Below are positions 35,786 to 47,306 of a DNA stretch of 64,000 nt, piece by piece. The translations under genes were made by a program, and so were the position numbers. The stretch is taken from contig JALIRH010000100.1 of assembly GCA_023055505.1 (NCBI GenBank), forward strand, positions 953,001 through 1,017,000, in the 5' to 3' direction. Numbering within the stretch: the first letter of the stretch is position 1; each line of letters opens with the position of its first letter. The stretch comes from Callipepla californica brunnescens. Its lineage: Eukaryota; Chordata; Aves; Galliformes; Odontophoridae. The notes beneath the pieces were generated by a model. The model had not been told where the DNA came from. It was given only the letters and a program-made list of their open reading frames with translations, and searched no databases.

Positions 35786-35861
35786 CTGCGTGTGCGCGAG
35801 CAGCCGCTGTAGCTCCCCCAGGAGCTCCACGTTGCGCGACCTCCCCCCCCGCCAACGCCAT
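35786..35861 (-). other. Candidate first exon of minus-strand gene
   Basis: The minus strand has an ATG at 35861 and a good splice donor CAG|GTGGGA at 35784-35786. The ATG frame passes through a seven-G run and gives a low-complexity Ala/Gly peptide. A second frame, open from upstream, reads RSRNVELLGELQRLLAHTQ up to the same donor, a helix-like sequence that looks more protein-like. The G-run could therefore hide a one-base length error or a real frameshift. I do not recognise the gene. ETS-type sites lie just upstream (35926-35943), as for a housekeeping promoter. It is a candidate exon only. Confidence 0.4.
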
Positions 35862-35964
35862 GGCCGAACAGCCCCACCCCCACTGCGCGCGGCTCTGGGA
35901 ATAGCACTACGCGTGCGCCGGTCCCGGAAGCCGGAAACGGAAGTCCCCCCCCCCCCCCCCGCAG
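35862..35964. promoter_or_regulatory. Divergent CpG-island promoter candidate
   Basis: Between a minus-strand ATG (35861) and a plus-strand ATG (35965) lies about 100 bases rich in CpG, with GGTCCCGGAAGCCGGAAACG (ETS-type CCGGAAG and CCGGAAAC) and ACGCGTGCGC. A 16-C run (about 35946-35961) sits next to the plus ATG. Paired ETS sites between opposite start codons are typical of bidirectional housekeeping promoters. Function is inference. Confidence 0.5.
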
Positions 35965-36288
35965 ATGAACGGAGCGGTGGAGTACTATGGCGGCGGCGGT
36001 GGCGGCGCCGCGGAAACCGCGGAAACCGCGCGTTGGAGCGGCGGCGGCGGCGGCGGCTCCGTTGCCGTGGGAACCGCGGAAACTGCGGAAACCGCGCGTT
36101 GGAGCGGCGGCGGCGGCGGCGGCTCCGTTGCCGCGGAAACCGCACGTTGGAGCGGCGGCGGCGGCTGTACGGGAGGCACTGTGAGCTTTGGGGGTGGGGC
36201 TGGGCAGGGGCAGCGGCAGCGGCAGCGGCAGCGGGGGAGGGGCGGGGCAGGATTCCGGGGCCGCGCGGCGCTCTCTTTTTTCCCCTAG
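35965..36288 (+). other. Candidate plus-strand open frame with GGC-repeat units
   Basis: The frame begins MNGAVEYYGGGGGG after a CCCCGCAG stretch, then has three partial repeats of AETARWSGGGGGGSVA coded by a unit of about 66 bases (about 36009-36067, 36068-36133 and a shorter one 36134-36167). It ends with GQGQRQRQRQ, coded by a CAGCGG repeat at 36210-36230. It could be a Gly-rich first exon, a 5' UTR with an expanded GGC tract, or chance coding in CpG-island DNA. The minus strand is also open here, as expected for such repeats. No homology is recognised. Confidence 0.3.
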
Positions 36289-36295
36289 CACTTGT

Positions 36296-37538
36296 AACAT
36301 CTATGAGGAGGCTATGGGGAGGATATGAGGCAGCTATGGGGTGGCTATGGGGCTGCAGTAAGGCAGGTATGGGGCAGAAATGAGGCAGCCACGGGGCAGC
36401 AGTGGGGCAGCTATGGGGCAGCTATGGGACAGAAGTGGGGCAGCTCTAAGGGTAGCCATGGGGCAGTTATGGGGCAACAGTGGGGCAGGTATGGGGCGGC
36501 TATTAGGCAGCCATCAAGCAGCTATGAGGCAGTAGTGGGGCAGCTATGAGGAAGCAGTGATGGAGCTATGGAGTAGCAGTGAGGCAGCTATAAGGAGGCT
36601 ATGGGAGGCTATGGGGCAGCTATGGTGCATCAGTGAGGAAGCTATGGGGCGACTTTGGGGCAGCATTTTGGCAGCTATGGGGCAGCAGTGGGACAGCTAT
36701 GAGGAGGCTATGGGGAAGCTATGTGGCAGCAGAGAGCTAGCCATGGGGCAGCTATGAGGAGGCTAAGGGGAGGCTATGGGGCAGCTATAGAGCGCCTATG
36801 TGGCAGTAGTTGGGCAGATATAAGGCAGCAGTGGGGCAGCTATGGGGCGGGAATTAGGCAGCCATGGGGCACGTATGGGGCAGCAGTGAGGTAGCTATGG
36901 GGCAGCTATGGGTCAGCTATGAGGAGGTTATGGGGAGGCAATGGAGCAGCAGTGGGGCAGATATGGGACGGTTATTAAGAGGCTATGTGGCAGCTATGGG
37001 GCATTAGTGGGGCAGCTATGGGGAAGTAGTGGGGCAGATATGGGGCAGCAGTGAGGCAGCTATGGGGTAGCTATGAGAAAGCTATGGGGCAGTAGTGAGG
37101 AAGTAGTGAGGCAGCTATGAGAAGGCTGTGGGGAAGCTATGGGGCAGCTATGGGGCACCAGTGAGGCAGATATGGGGCACCAGTGAGGCAGCTATAGGGA
37201 GGCTACGGGGCAGCAGTGAGGGAGTAGAGAGTCAAATATGGGGCATTAGTGCGGCAGCTATGGGGCATTAGTGGGGCAGTTATGAGGAGGCTATGGGGAG
37301 GCTATGGAGCAGCTATGGGGCAGCTATAGGGCAGCAGGGAGGTAGCAATGGGGCAGCAGTTGGGAAGCTATGATGAGGCGATGGTGAGTCTACGGGGCAG
37401 CTATGGTACACCAGTGAGGCAGCCATGGGGCAGCTATGGTACACCAGTGAGGCAGCCATGGGGCAGCTATGGGGCACCAATGGGACAGTTATGAAAAGGC
37501 TGTGGGGAAGCTATGGGGCAGCTATGGGGCAGCAATGA
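36296..37538. repeat. 11-bp minisatellite (GGGGCAGCTAT), right part
   Basis: The GGGGCAGCTAT family resumes after the CpG segment with the same variants as to its left, so the CpG segment sits inside one minisatellite tract. It ends at GCAGCAATGAGGAACC, where telomere-like sequence begins without a spacer. Confidence 0.9.
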
Positions 37539-39781
37539 GGAACCAATTCCTATACCTTTTCCTTCCTCCAAATTGATTCCTAGCACTAACCCTAACCCTA
37601 CATTAACCCTAACCCTAACAATAAATTTAACCTTAACCCTAACCCTAACCCTAAACCTAAACCTAAACCTAACCCTAACCCTAACCCTAATTCCTAACCC
37701 TTACCTTAACTGTATCACAATCCCTATCCTAATTCTTACCCTAACCCTAACCCTTACCTAACCCTAACCCTAACCCTAACTCTAACCTTAACCCTAACCC
37801 TAACCCTAACCTAACCCTAACCCTAATCCTAACCCTAACCCTAACTCTAATTCCTAACCCTTACCTTAACTGTACAACAATCCCTATCCTAATTCTTACC
37901 CTAACCCTAACCCTAACCCTAACCCTAACCCTAACCCTAACCTCAACCCTAACCCTAACTCTAACCTTAACCCTAAACCTAACAATAAATTTAACCCTAA
38001 CCCTAACACTAACCCTAACCCTAACCCTAACCCTAACCCTAAGCATACCCTAACCCTAACCCTAACCCTAACCCTAACCCCAACCCTAACCTAACCCTAA
38101 CCCTAACCCTAACCCTAACCCTAACAATAAATTTAACCTTAACCCTAACACTAACCCTAACCCTACCCTAACCCTAACCCTAACCCTAACCTAACCCTAA
38201 CCCTAATCCTAACCCTAACCCTAACTCTAATTCCTAACCCTTACCTTAACTGTATCACAATCCCTATCCTAATTCTTACCCTAACCCTAACTCTTACCTA
38301 ACCCTAACCTTAACCCTAACCCTAACCCTAACCCTAACCCAAACCCTAACCTCAACCCTAACCCTAACACTAACCCTAACCCTAATTTTACCCTAACCCT
38401 AAGCATACCCTAACCCTAACCCTAACCCTAACCTAACCCTAACCCTAATCCTAACCCTAACCCTAACCCTAACCCTAACCCTAACCCTAACTCTAATTCC
38501 TAACCCTTACCTTAACTGTATCACAATCCCTATCCTAATTCTTACCCTAACCCTAACCCTAACCTAACCCTAACCCTAACCCTAACCCTAACCCTAACCC
38601 TAACCTCAACCCTAACCCTAACTCTAACCTTAACCCTAAACCTAACAATAAATTTAATCCTAACCCTAACACTAACCCTAACCCTAATTTTACCCTAACC
38701 CTAAGCATACCCAAACCCTAACCCTAACCCTAACCCCAACCCTAACCTAACCCTAACCCTAACAATAACCCTAACCCTAACCCTACCCTAACCCTAACCC
38801 TAACCCTAACCCTTACAATAAATTTAACCCTAACCCTAACCCTAACCCTAACCCAACCCTAACCCTAACCCTAACCCTAACCCTACCCTAACCCTAACCC
38901 TAACCCTAACCCTTACCCTAACCCTAGCCTAACCCAAACCCTAACCCTAACCCTACCCTAACCCTAACCCTAACCCTAACCCTACCCCTAACCCTACTTT
39001 ACCCTAACCCTAATCCTAACACTAACTCTAACTTTACTCCTTACCCTAACACTAATCCAATCCCGAACCCTAACCCTAATCCTAGCCCTTACTCTAACTT
39101 TATTCGTAACCCTACCCCTAATCCAAACAATAACCCTTACCCTAATCAAACCCTATCCCTATTCCTAACCCTTACCCTAACCGTATCACAATCCCTATCC
39201 TAACTCTTACCATAACCCAAACCCTAACCTAACCCTAACCCTAACCCTAACCCTTACCCTCACCCTAACCCTACCCTAACCTTAACTCTACCCTAACCGT
39301 ATCCCTACCCTAACCCTAACCCTAATCCTAGCCCTTTCTCTAACTTTATTCCTAACCCTACCCCTGATCCAAACACTAACCCTAACCTTAATGTAACCCT
39401 AACCCTATTCCTAACCCTTACCCTAACTGTATCCCATTCCCTATCCTAACTCTTACCATAACCCTAACCCTGATGCTAATGCTAACCCTAACCCTGAATC
39501 TAACCCTTACCCTAACCCTATCCCTTACCCAAAAGCTAACACTTAGCGTTGTACAATACCTAACCGTACCCTAACCCTATCCCTAAACCTAAAAGGAACC
39601 CAAACTCTAACCCTAAATCTGTCCCTGAGCCTAACCTTCAACCTTACCCTAACCTTAACCCTAACCCTGTTCCATTCTCTAAACATATCTGTAAGCATTA
39701 CCTTCATCCTAACTCGAACTCTACCCTAACCCTATCCCTTTGACCCCAACACAAAACCCAGATTGAGCCTGACCCTAACCT
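37539..39781. repeat. CCCTAA array of the second module, with long near-perfect runs
   Basis: It opens with the landmark also found at 1976-2035 and 43206-43260, then has near-perfect CCCTAA runs from about 37590 to 38900. These are interrupted by a repeated word (CTAATTCCTAACCCTTACCTTAACTGT, seen near 37690, 37850, 38228 and 38490, shown here by its start CTAATTCCTAACCC) and by AACAATAAATTTAACC. From about 38911 it follows 2250-3124. This is the most telomere-like DNA in the window. Confidence 0.88.
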
Positions 39782-41246
39782 AGGTAGCATAAAGTGTATG
39801 TAGGGTGAATTTGAGTTTTAGGGTCAAAGTTAAATTGTTAGTTTTAGGGTTAGGGTGAAGGATTGCTTTAGTTCTAGTATTAGGGTGTTTGGGGTTAGGG
39901 TTAGGGTAAGGATTTTGGAGTGGATTAGGTTTAGGGTCAGGTTTGGGGGAGTTTTGGGGTTAGGGTTAGATTTAGGATTAGGGTTAGCAAAAAAGGTGTT
40001 TTAGTTTTAGTTTAGGTTAGTGCTAGGATTAGGTTGAGTGTTCTTGTGAAGTTTAGGTTTAGGGTTAGGTTTAGGTTTAGATTGAGGTTTAGGGTAAGGA
40101 GTAGGGTTCATTTGACTTTTAGGGTCAGAGTAGAGTTAAGTCGTGTTAGGGTTAAGGTTAAGAACAGGATTCAGATTCCAATTAGGTTTTGGGTTCCTAC
40201 TAGGGATAGGCCTCAAATTAGTGTTAAGGTTAGGGTTAGGGTTAGGTATAGGGAAAGGGTTAGTGTTAAGGCCAGGGCAAGTGTATGGTTTAGGGTAAAG
40301 ATTGGATTTAGGGTTAGGTTTAGATGTAGGTTTGGTTTGATCGTTAGGGTGTGAGAAGGCACCGGCCTTGGATTTCATTTGGAGATTGGGTAAGGTTTAG
40401 GAATAGGAATAACATTGGTGTTTAAAAGATGATTAGTGTTAGTATTAGGGATAGGGTTACGGTTAGAGTTTAGTTAGGGTTGTTAGTTTTAGAGTGAGGG
40501 ATAGGGGTATGGTTTGGTCTAGTACTTGGGTTAGGGTTTGGGATAGTCATAGCATTAGTGTTAGGGTTAGGGTTCCGTTAGGGTTGTGGTAATCTGATGC
40601 TAGGTGTCGGGATTAGGGTTGTGCTTAAATGTGGGTTTGGTTTGAGGGTCAGAGTTAGGGTTAGGGTAGAGTTAGAATTAGGGTAAGAGTTAGGATTAGG
40701 TTTAGGATTAGGATAAAGATTAGGTTAGGATTAGTGTTGGCTTTAGGGTTGTGTCTGGGAGAAGGGTTAGTGTTAGGGATAGACTTAGGGTAAGTGTTAG
40801 GAATAGGCATAGGTTTTGGGAAAGTTTCAGAGTTTGGACTGGATTTATGATTAGGGATAGGGACAAAGATTTTTTGAGATTTATGATTAGATTTAGGGAG
40901 AAAAGTAGGCTGACTTGTGGTGTTAGCAGTAGGTTTAGGTTTAGGTTTAGGTTTAGGATTCCATTTGTATTTATGGATCGAGGTTGGGTTAGTTGGAGTG
41001 TAAAGGTCAGAGTAGGGTTAGGCCTTGGGATAGGGTTAAGGTTTGGAATAGGATTAGGATTCAAATGATGTTACGGGTTGGTGTTAGGGTTAGGGAAAGG
41101 TTAGGATCAGGGTTGAGGTCAGGGTTAGGTATAGGAAAAGGGTTAGTGTTAGGGCTAGGGCAATTGGAAGGGTTAGGCTTAGGCTTAGATATTAGGGTTA
41201 GGTTTAGGCGGAGTTTTGGTTCGAGTGTCAGGGTGAGAGAAGGGGT
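39782..41246. repeat. Degenerate TTAGGG-type arm, second module
   Basis: Nearly identical to 3125-4595, with the same strand switch at CCTAGGTAGC and the same inverted landmarks. It carries a few indels, for example six bases fewer near 40790. Confidence 0.88.
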
Positions 41247-41270
41247 AGGCCTGGGGTTTGGTTTTGGGTT

Positions 41271-41459
41271 ACATCATACAAATCATCACATACATTAGGT
41301 GGGGTGGGAGGTGCAAGGAACAGCCAGCAAAGTGCTGAGTTCATTCCAATCAGAGGACCTGAAGATCGGGTAGCTACTATCAAACCGTTTGTGTTGCCAA
41401 TTCCGATGATATTTATGGGGCCCTGATGTTATGGTTCAGTGGGGAGTCACTATCAAGTC
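41271..41459 (+). pseudogene. Retroviral protease 3'-end fragment (orphan, second unit)
   Basis: Equivalent to 25-213: the same broken protease tail ending at the same GTC, followed directly by CCCTAA-type DNA. Here its left neighbour is visible and is a TTAGGG-type arm, so the fragment sits exactly between arms of opposite orientation. Confidence 0.7.
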
Positions 41460-44400
41460 CAAACCCAATCCAAACCCCAAACCTACTCCTATTCCTAAAC
41501 CTTATCTTAACCCTAAACCAAACCCAAACCCAAGGCCCTCCCCTTCTCTCAGCCTAACACTCAAACTAACCTAAACCCGAAGCTAACCCTACATTTATCC
41601 TAATCTTATCCATATTCTAAGGCCTAACCCTACTCTGACCAGAAAGCTCATGTTGTCTAAAATCTACCCCTTACCTAAAACCTAAATCGACAAAAAAACC
41701 TAACCCGAAACCTCAACCTAACTCTTCTCCTAACTAGAACACCAGCACTTCACCTTACCCTAACTGGAAACCTAGGACTAAATCCTTACCTTGTCCAGAA
41801 CCCTATTCCTAACCCAAACCAGAATTCTAACCTCTACCCTAACCAAAACCCTTCCCCTAAACCTAAACCTAATGCTACCCTCAACCAAACCCTAGCCCTA
41901 AATCCTACCCTAAAACCAACACCACGTTTAAGCTCAAACCTCAAGCCTCAAAGAAAGCATCAGATTACCGCAGATCTCACCTAACACTAACCCCAATCCA
42001 ATCCCTACTGCTAACCCCAAACCCAATCCAAACACCAAAACTATTCCTATTCCTAAACCTAACACTAAGCCAGAACCAAACCCAAGGCCTACCCCTTCTC
42101 TCAGCCTGACACTCAAACTAACCTAGACCTGAACGCAACGCTAAATCAAATACTAAAACTCACCCTTAGCCAAGGCCCTTTTAGGACCCTTCCCTGGTCC
42201 TAAAACTAAAGAGAACCCTTCATCTACATCCCTAACCCTTACCCTAAACCTAAATCTACACCAAAACCTAACCCTAACCCTAACATGTCTTCTAACTGTA
42301 AAACTAACGCTTCACCTAACCCGAACTAAAACCCCAGGACTAAACCTTACCTAACACCTAGCTATATTCCTAACCCTATCCTGAAACCTAACGTTAACCC
42401 TAACCCTAAAAACAACTTGGAACCAAACCCTAACCCTAACCAAACCCTTATCAGAACCCTAAATCTAATCCTAACCGTTACCTCAATTTAACTCCAATTC
42501 TTCCTGAAATCTAAATGGGACCTTCAAACCAACCCCAGATTGAAGCCCAACCCTAAACCTAACACAAAGCATTAGATTACCACAGCCATCACCTAACTCT
42601 AACCCCAGCCTTAACGCTAATACTATCCCAAACACTATTCCAATTCCTAAACCCAACACAAACCCAAAAACACAAAGCCTACAATTCTCACAGCCTAACA
42701 CGGAAAGGAAACCTAAATCTTACCCTAACTCTAAAACTAATCCAAAGCATGACCACAATTTAAACTCTAAATCTACCTTCAAACTAAAGCTGACCCTAAC
42801 ACCAACCTCAAGTAAAAGCCCAACCCTAAGCCTAACACAAAGCATTAGATTACCACAACGCTCACCTAACTTCTAACCCCCACCCTAACACTAATACTAA
42901 AGCAATCAGATTCCAAATACTAACCCAATTCCTATTCTGAAACCCAAAACTATTCCAAAAACAAACCCAAGGCCTAACCTTTCTCTCACCCTAACAATCA
43001 AAGAAAACCTATTCCTAAACCTAATCCTAAATTTAGTCCTAACCCTAACCCTCACCCTTAATCTAACCCCAACCCCCACCCAGAAGCTAACACTTAGCAT
43101 TGTACAATACCTAAACGTACCCCTAATCCTTATCACTAAACCTAAAAGGAACCTGAAACATAGTGCTAAATCCGAACCCTAACCCTGAAGACTAACACTA
43201 ACAATGAACCAATTCCTATACCTTTTCCTTCCTCCAAATTGATTCCTAGCACTAACCCTAACCCTACATTAACACTATCCTAACCCTAACCCTAACCCTA
43301 GCCCTAAACTACATTAACCCTAACCCTAACCCTAACCCTAGCCCTAACCTAACTCTAACCCTAACCCTAACCCTAAACCTAATGCTAACCCTTACCCTAC
43401 CCTAACCCTAACCCTACCATACCCTAACCCTAACCTACCCTAACACTAACCCTAACCCTAACCCTAAACCTAAACTTAAACCTAAACCTAACCCTAACCC
43501 TAACCCTAATTCCTAACCCTTACCTTAACTGTATCACAATCCCTATCATAATTCTTACCCTAACCCTAACCCTTACCTAACACTAACCCTAACCCTAACC
43601 CTAACTCTAACCTTAACCCTAACCCTAACCCTAACCCTAATCCTAACCCTAAACCTAACTCTAATTCCTAACCCTTACCTTAACTGTATCACAATCCCTA
43701 TCCTAATTCTTACCCTAACCCTAACCCTAACCCTAACCGTAACCCTAACCGTAACCCTAACCCTAACCCTAACCCTAACCCTAACCTCAACCCTAACCCT
43801 AACTCTAACCTTAACCCTAAACCTAACAATAAATTTAACCCTAACCCTAACACTAACCCTAACCCTAATTTTACCCTAACCCTAAGCATACTTTAACCCT
43901 AACCCTAAACCTTACCCTAACCCTAACCCTAACCCTTACCCTAACCCTAGCCTAACCCAAACCCTAACCCTAACCCTACCCTAACCCTAACCCTAACCCT
44001 AACCCTAACCCTAACCCTACTTTACCCTAACCCTAATCCTAACACTAACTCTAACTTTATTCCTTACCCTAACACTAATCCAATCCCGAACCCTAACCCT
44101 AATCCTAGCCCTAACTCTAACTTTATTCGTAACCCTACCCCTAATCCAAACAATAACCCTTACCCTAATCAAACCCTATCCCTATTCCTAACCCTTACCC
44201 TAACCGTATCACAATCCCTATCCTAACTCTTACCATAACCCAAACCCTAACCTAACCCTAACCCTAACCCTAACCCTATCCCTAACCCCTACCCTAACCC
44301 TAACCCTACCCTAACCTTAACTCTACCCTAACCGTATCCCTACCCTAACCCTAACCCTAATCCTAGCCCTTACTCTAACTTTATTCCTAACCCTACCCCT

Positions 44401-44816
44401 GATCCAAACACTAACCCTAACCTTAATGTAACCCTAACCCTATTCCTAACCCTTACCCTAACTGTATCCCATTCCCTATCCTAACTCTTACCATAACCCT
44501 AACCCTGATGCTAATGCTAACCCTAACCCTGAATCTAACCCTTACCCTAACCCTATCCCTTACCCAGAAGCTAACACTTAGCGTTGTACAATACCTAACC
44601 GTACCCTAACCCTATCCCTAAACCTAAAAGGAACCCAAACTCTAACCCTAAATCTGTCCCTGAGCCTAACCTTCAACCTTACCCTAACCTTAACCCTAAC
44701 CCTGTTCCATTCTCTAAACATATCTGTAAGCATTACCTTCATCCTAACTCGAACTCTACCCTAACCCTATCCCTTTGACCCCAACACAAAACCCAGATTG
44801 AGCCTGACCCTAACCT
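41460..44816. repeat. Degenerate CCCTAA higher-order array, second unit
   Basis: Copy of 214-3124 but about 446 bases longer, because of extra CCCTAA-rich sequence at about 43265-43920 that resembles 37600-38700. The landmark words recur in the same order as in the first unit. Confidence 0.9.
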
Positions 44817-46287
44817 AGGTAGCATAAAGTGTATGTAGGGTGAATTTGAGTTTTAGGGTCAAAGTTAAATTGTTAGTTTTAGGGTTAGGGTGAAGGATTG
44901 CTTTAGTTCTAGTATTAGGGTGTTTGGGGTTAGGGTTAGGGTAAGGATTTTGGAGTGGATTAGGTTTAGGGTCAGGTTTGGGGGAGTTTTGGGGTTAGGG
45001 TTAGATTTAGGATTAGGGTTAGCAAAAAAGGTGTTTTAGTTTTAGTTTAGGTTAGTGCTAGGATTAGGTTGAGTGTTCTTGTGAAGTTTAGGTTTAGGGT
45101 TAGGTTTAGGTTTAGATTGAGGTTTAGGGTAAGGAGTAGGGTTCATTTGACTTTTAGGGTCAGAGTAGAGTTAAGTCGTGTTAGGGTTAAGGTTAAGAAC
45201 AGGATTCAGATTCCAATTAGGTTTTGGGTTCCTACTAGGGATAGGCCTCAAATTAGTGTTAAGGTTAGGGTTAGGGTTAGGTATAGTGAAAGGGTTAGTG
45301 TTAAGGCCAGGGCAAGTGTATGGTTTAGGGTAAAGATTGGATTTAGGGTTAGGTTTAGATGTAGGTTTGGTTTGATCGTTAGGGTGTGAGAAGGCTCCGG
45401 CCTTGGATTTCATTTGGAGATTGGGTAAGGTTTAGGAATAGGAATAACATTGGTGTTTAAAAGATGATTAGTGTTAGTATTAGGGATAGGGTTACGGTTA
45501 GAGTTTAGTTAGGGTTGTTAGTTTTAGAGTGAGGGATAGGGGTATGGTTTGGTCTAGTACTTGGGTTAGGGTTTGGGATAGTCATAGCATTAGTGTTAGG
45601 GTTAGGGTTCCGTTAGGGTTGTGGTAATCTGATGCTAGGTGTCGGGATTAGGGTTGTGCTTAAATGTGGGTTTGGTTTGAGGGTCAGAGTTAGGGTTAGG
45701 GTAGAGTTAGAATTAGGGTAAGAGTTAGGATTAGGTTTAGGATTAGGATAAAGATTAGGTTAGGATTAGTGTTGGCTTTAGGGTTGTGTCTGGGAGAAGG
45801 GTTAGTGTTAGGGATAGACTTAGGGTAAGAGTAAGTGTTAGGAATAGGCATAGGTTTTGGGAAAGTTTCAGAGTTTGGACTGGATTTATGATTAGGGTTA
45901 GGGACAAAGATTTTTTGAGATTTGTGATTAGATTTAGGGAGAAAAGTAGGCTGACTTGTGGTGTTAGCAGTAGGTTTAGGTTTAGGTTTAGGTTTAGGAT
46001 TCCATTTGTATTTATTGATCGAGGTTGGGTTAGTTTGAGTGTAAAGGTCAGAGTAGGGTTAGGCCTTGGGATAGGGTTAAGGTTTGGAATAGGATTAGGA
46101 TTCAAATGATGTTACGGGTTGGTGTTAGGGTTAGGGAAAGGTTAGGATCAGGGTTGAGGTCAGGGTTAGGTATAGGAAAAGGGTTAGTGTTAGGGCTAGG
46201 GCAATTGGAAGGGTTAGGCTTAGGCTTAGATATTAGGGTTAGGTTTAGGCGGAGGTTTGGTTCGAGTGTCAGGGTGAGAGAAGGGGT
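44817..46287. repeat. Degenerate TTAGGG-type arm, third module
   Basis: Third copy of the inverted arm (compare 3125-4595 and 39782-41246), leading into the second retroviral copy. Sporadic substitutions only. Confidence 0.88.
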
Positions 46288-46449
46288 AGGCCTGGGGTTT
46301 GGTTTTGGGTTACATCATACAAATCATCACATACATTAGGTGGGGTGGGAGGTGCAAGGAACAGCCAGCAAAGTGCTGAGTTCATTCCAATCAGAGGACC
46401 TGAAGATCGGGTAGCTACTATCAAACCGTTTGTGTTGCCAATTCCGATG

Positions 46450-47306
46450 ATATTTATGGGGCCCTGATGTTATGGTTCAGTGGGGAGTCACTATCAAGTC
46501 AGATTTTCGGGAGGGGCCATTGAGAGGTGCGACGCCCTTAAGCTAATATGGAAAACAGATACCCCTAGATGGGTGGATCAATGGCCCCTTCCGCTAGAAA
46601 AACTTGGCGCCCTCCAAGACTTGGTAGCGGAACAATTAGCAAAAGGACATACTGTACCTCCACTAATCCTTGGAACTCACCTGGATTTGTCATTAAGAAA
46701 CAAACTGGTCAATGGCGCTTGTTCCATGACCTCAGAAAAATGAATGATGCTCTGGAAAATATAGGAGCCCTTCAACCAGGCCTCCTGTCACCCACTATGA
46801 TTCCCCGAGACTGGCATTTGACTGGCACTGATCTTCAAGACTGCTTTTTTAATAGTCCATTACACCCTGAGGATGCCCCTCCATTTGCTTTTTCAGTTCC
46901 AAGCATCAACATGCAAGCCCCGTTGCAGAGATACCAGTGGGTTGTGCTGCCACAAGGAATGAAAAATAGCCCCACCATTTGTCAGTGGTATGTAGCTAAA
47001 GTGCTTAGCCCCATTCCAGACACAATGCCAAATGTTTTATCGTATCATTAGATGGACGACATCTTAGTGGCCGCGCAACATCACGAGATCATGGAGGAAG
47101 CAGTAGCCCTCCTTACAACTGCTGTTAATTCGGCAGGTTTCTGTATTGCGCCTGAAAAAATGCAGAAAACATCACCATGGAAATATTTAGGCTGGTGCAT
47201 CAGAGCCCAGACTATCATTCCCTAGCCCTTACAAAGACAAACTGATGTGAAAAATTGACACGATGTACAAAAATGGTTGGGATCAATTAACTGGGTCTGA
47301 CCGCTC
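46450..47306 (+). pseudogene. pol: Reverse transcriptase remnant, copy 2
   Basis: Carries the same early frameshift as copy 1 and the same TAG directly before ATG GAC GAC (47049-47051), removing the Tyr of the YMDD box. Private differences include CCTAGATGG for CCTGGATGG near 46565, ACTGGTCAATGG for ACTAGTCAATGG near 46704, CTGGAAAATATAGG near 46751, and GTGGCCGCGC for GTAACCGTGC near 47068. Catalytic motifs are otherwise kept but not in one frame. No active polymerase is possible. Confidence 0.92.

Noticed and set aside
31361..37538. Many GAAMGQLWGS-type open frames
   Set aside because: Artefacts of the 11-bp repeat: 33 bases equal 11 codons.
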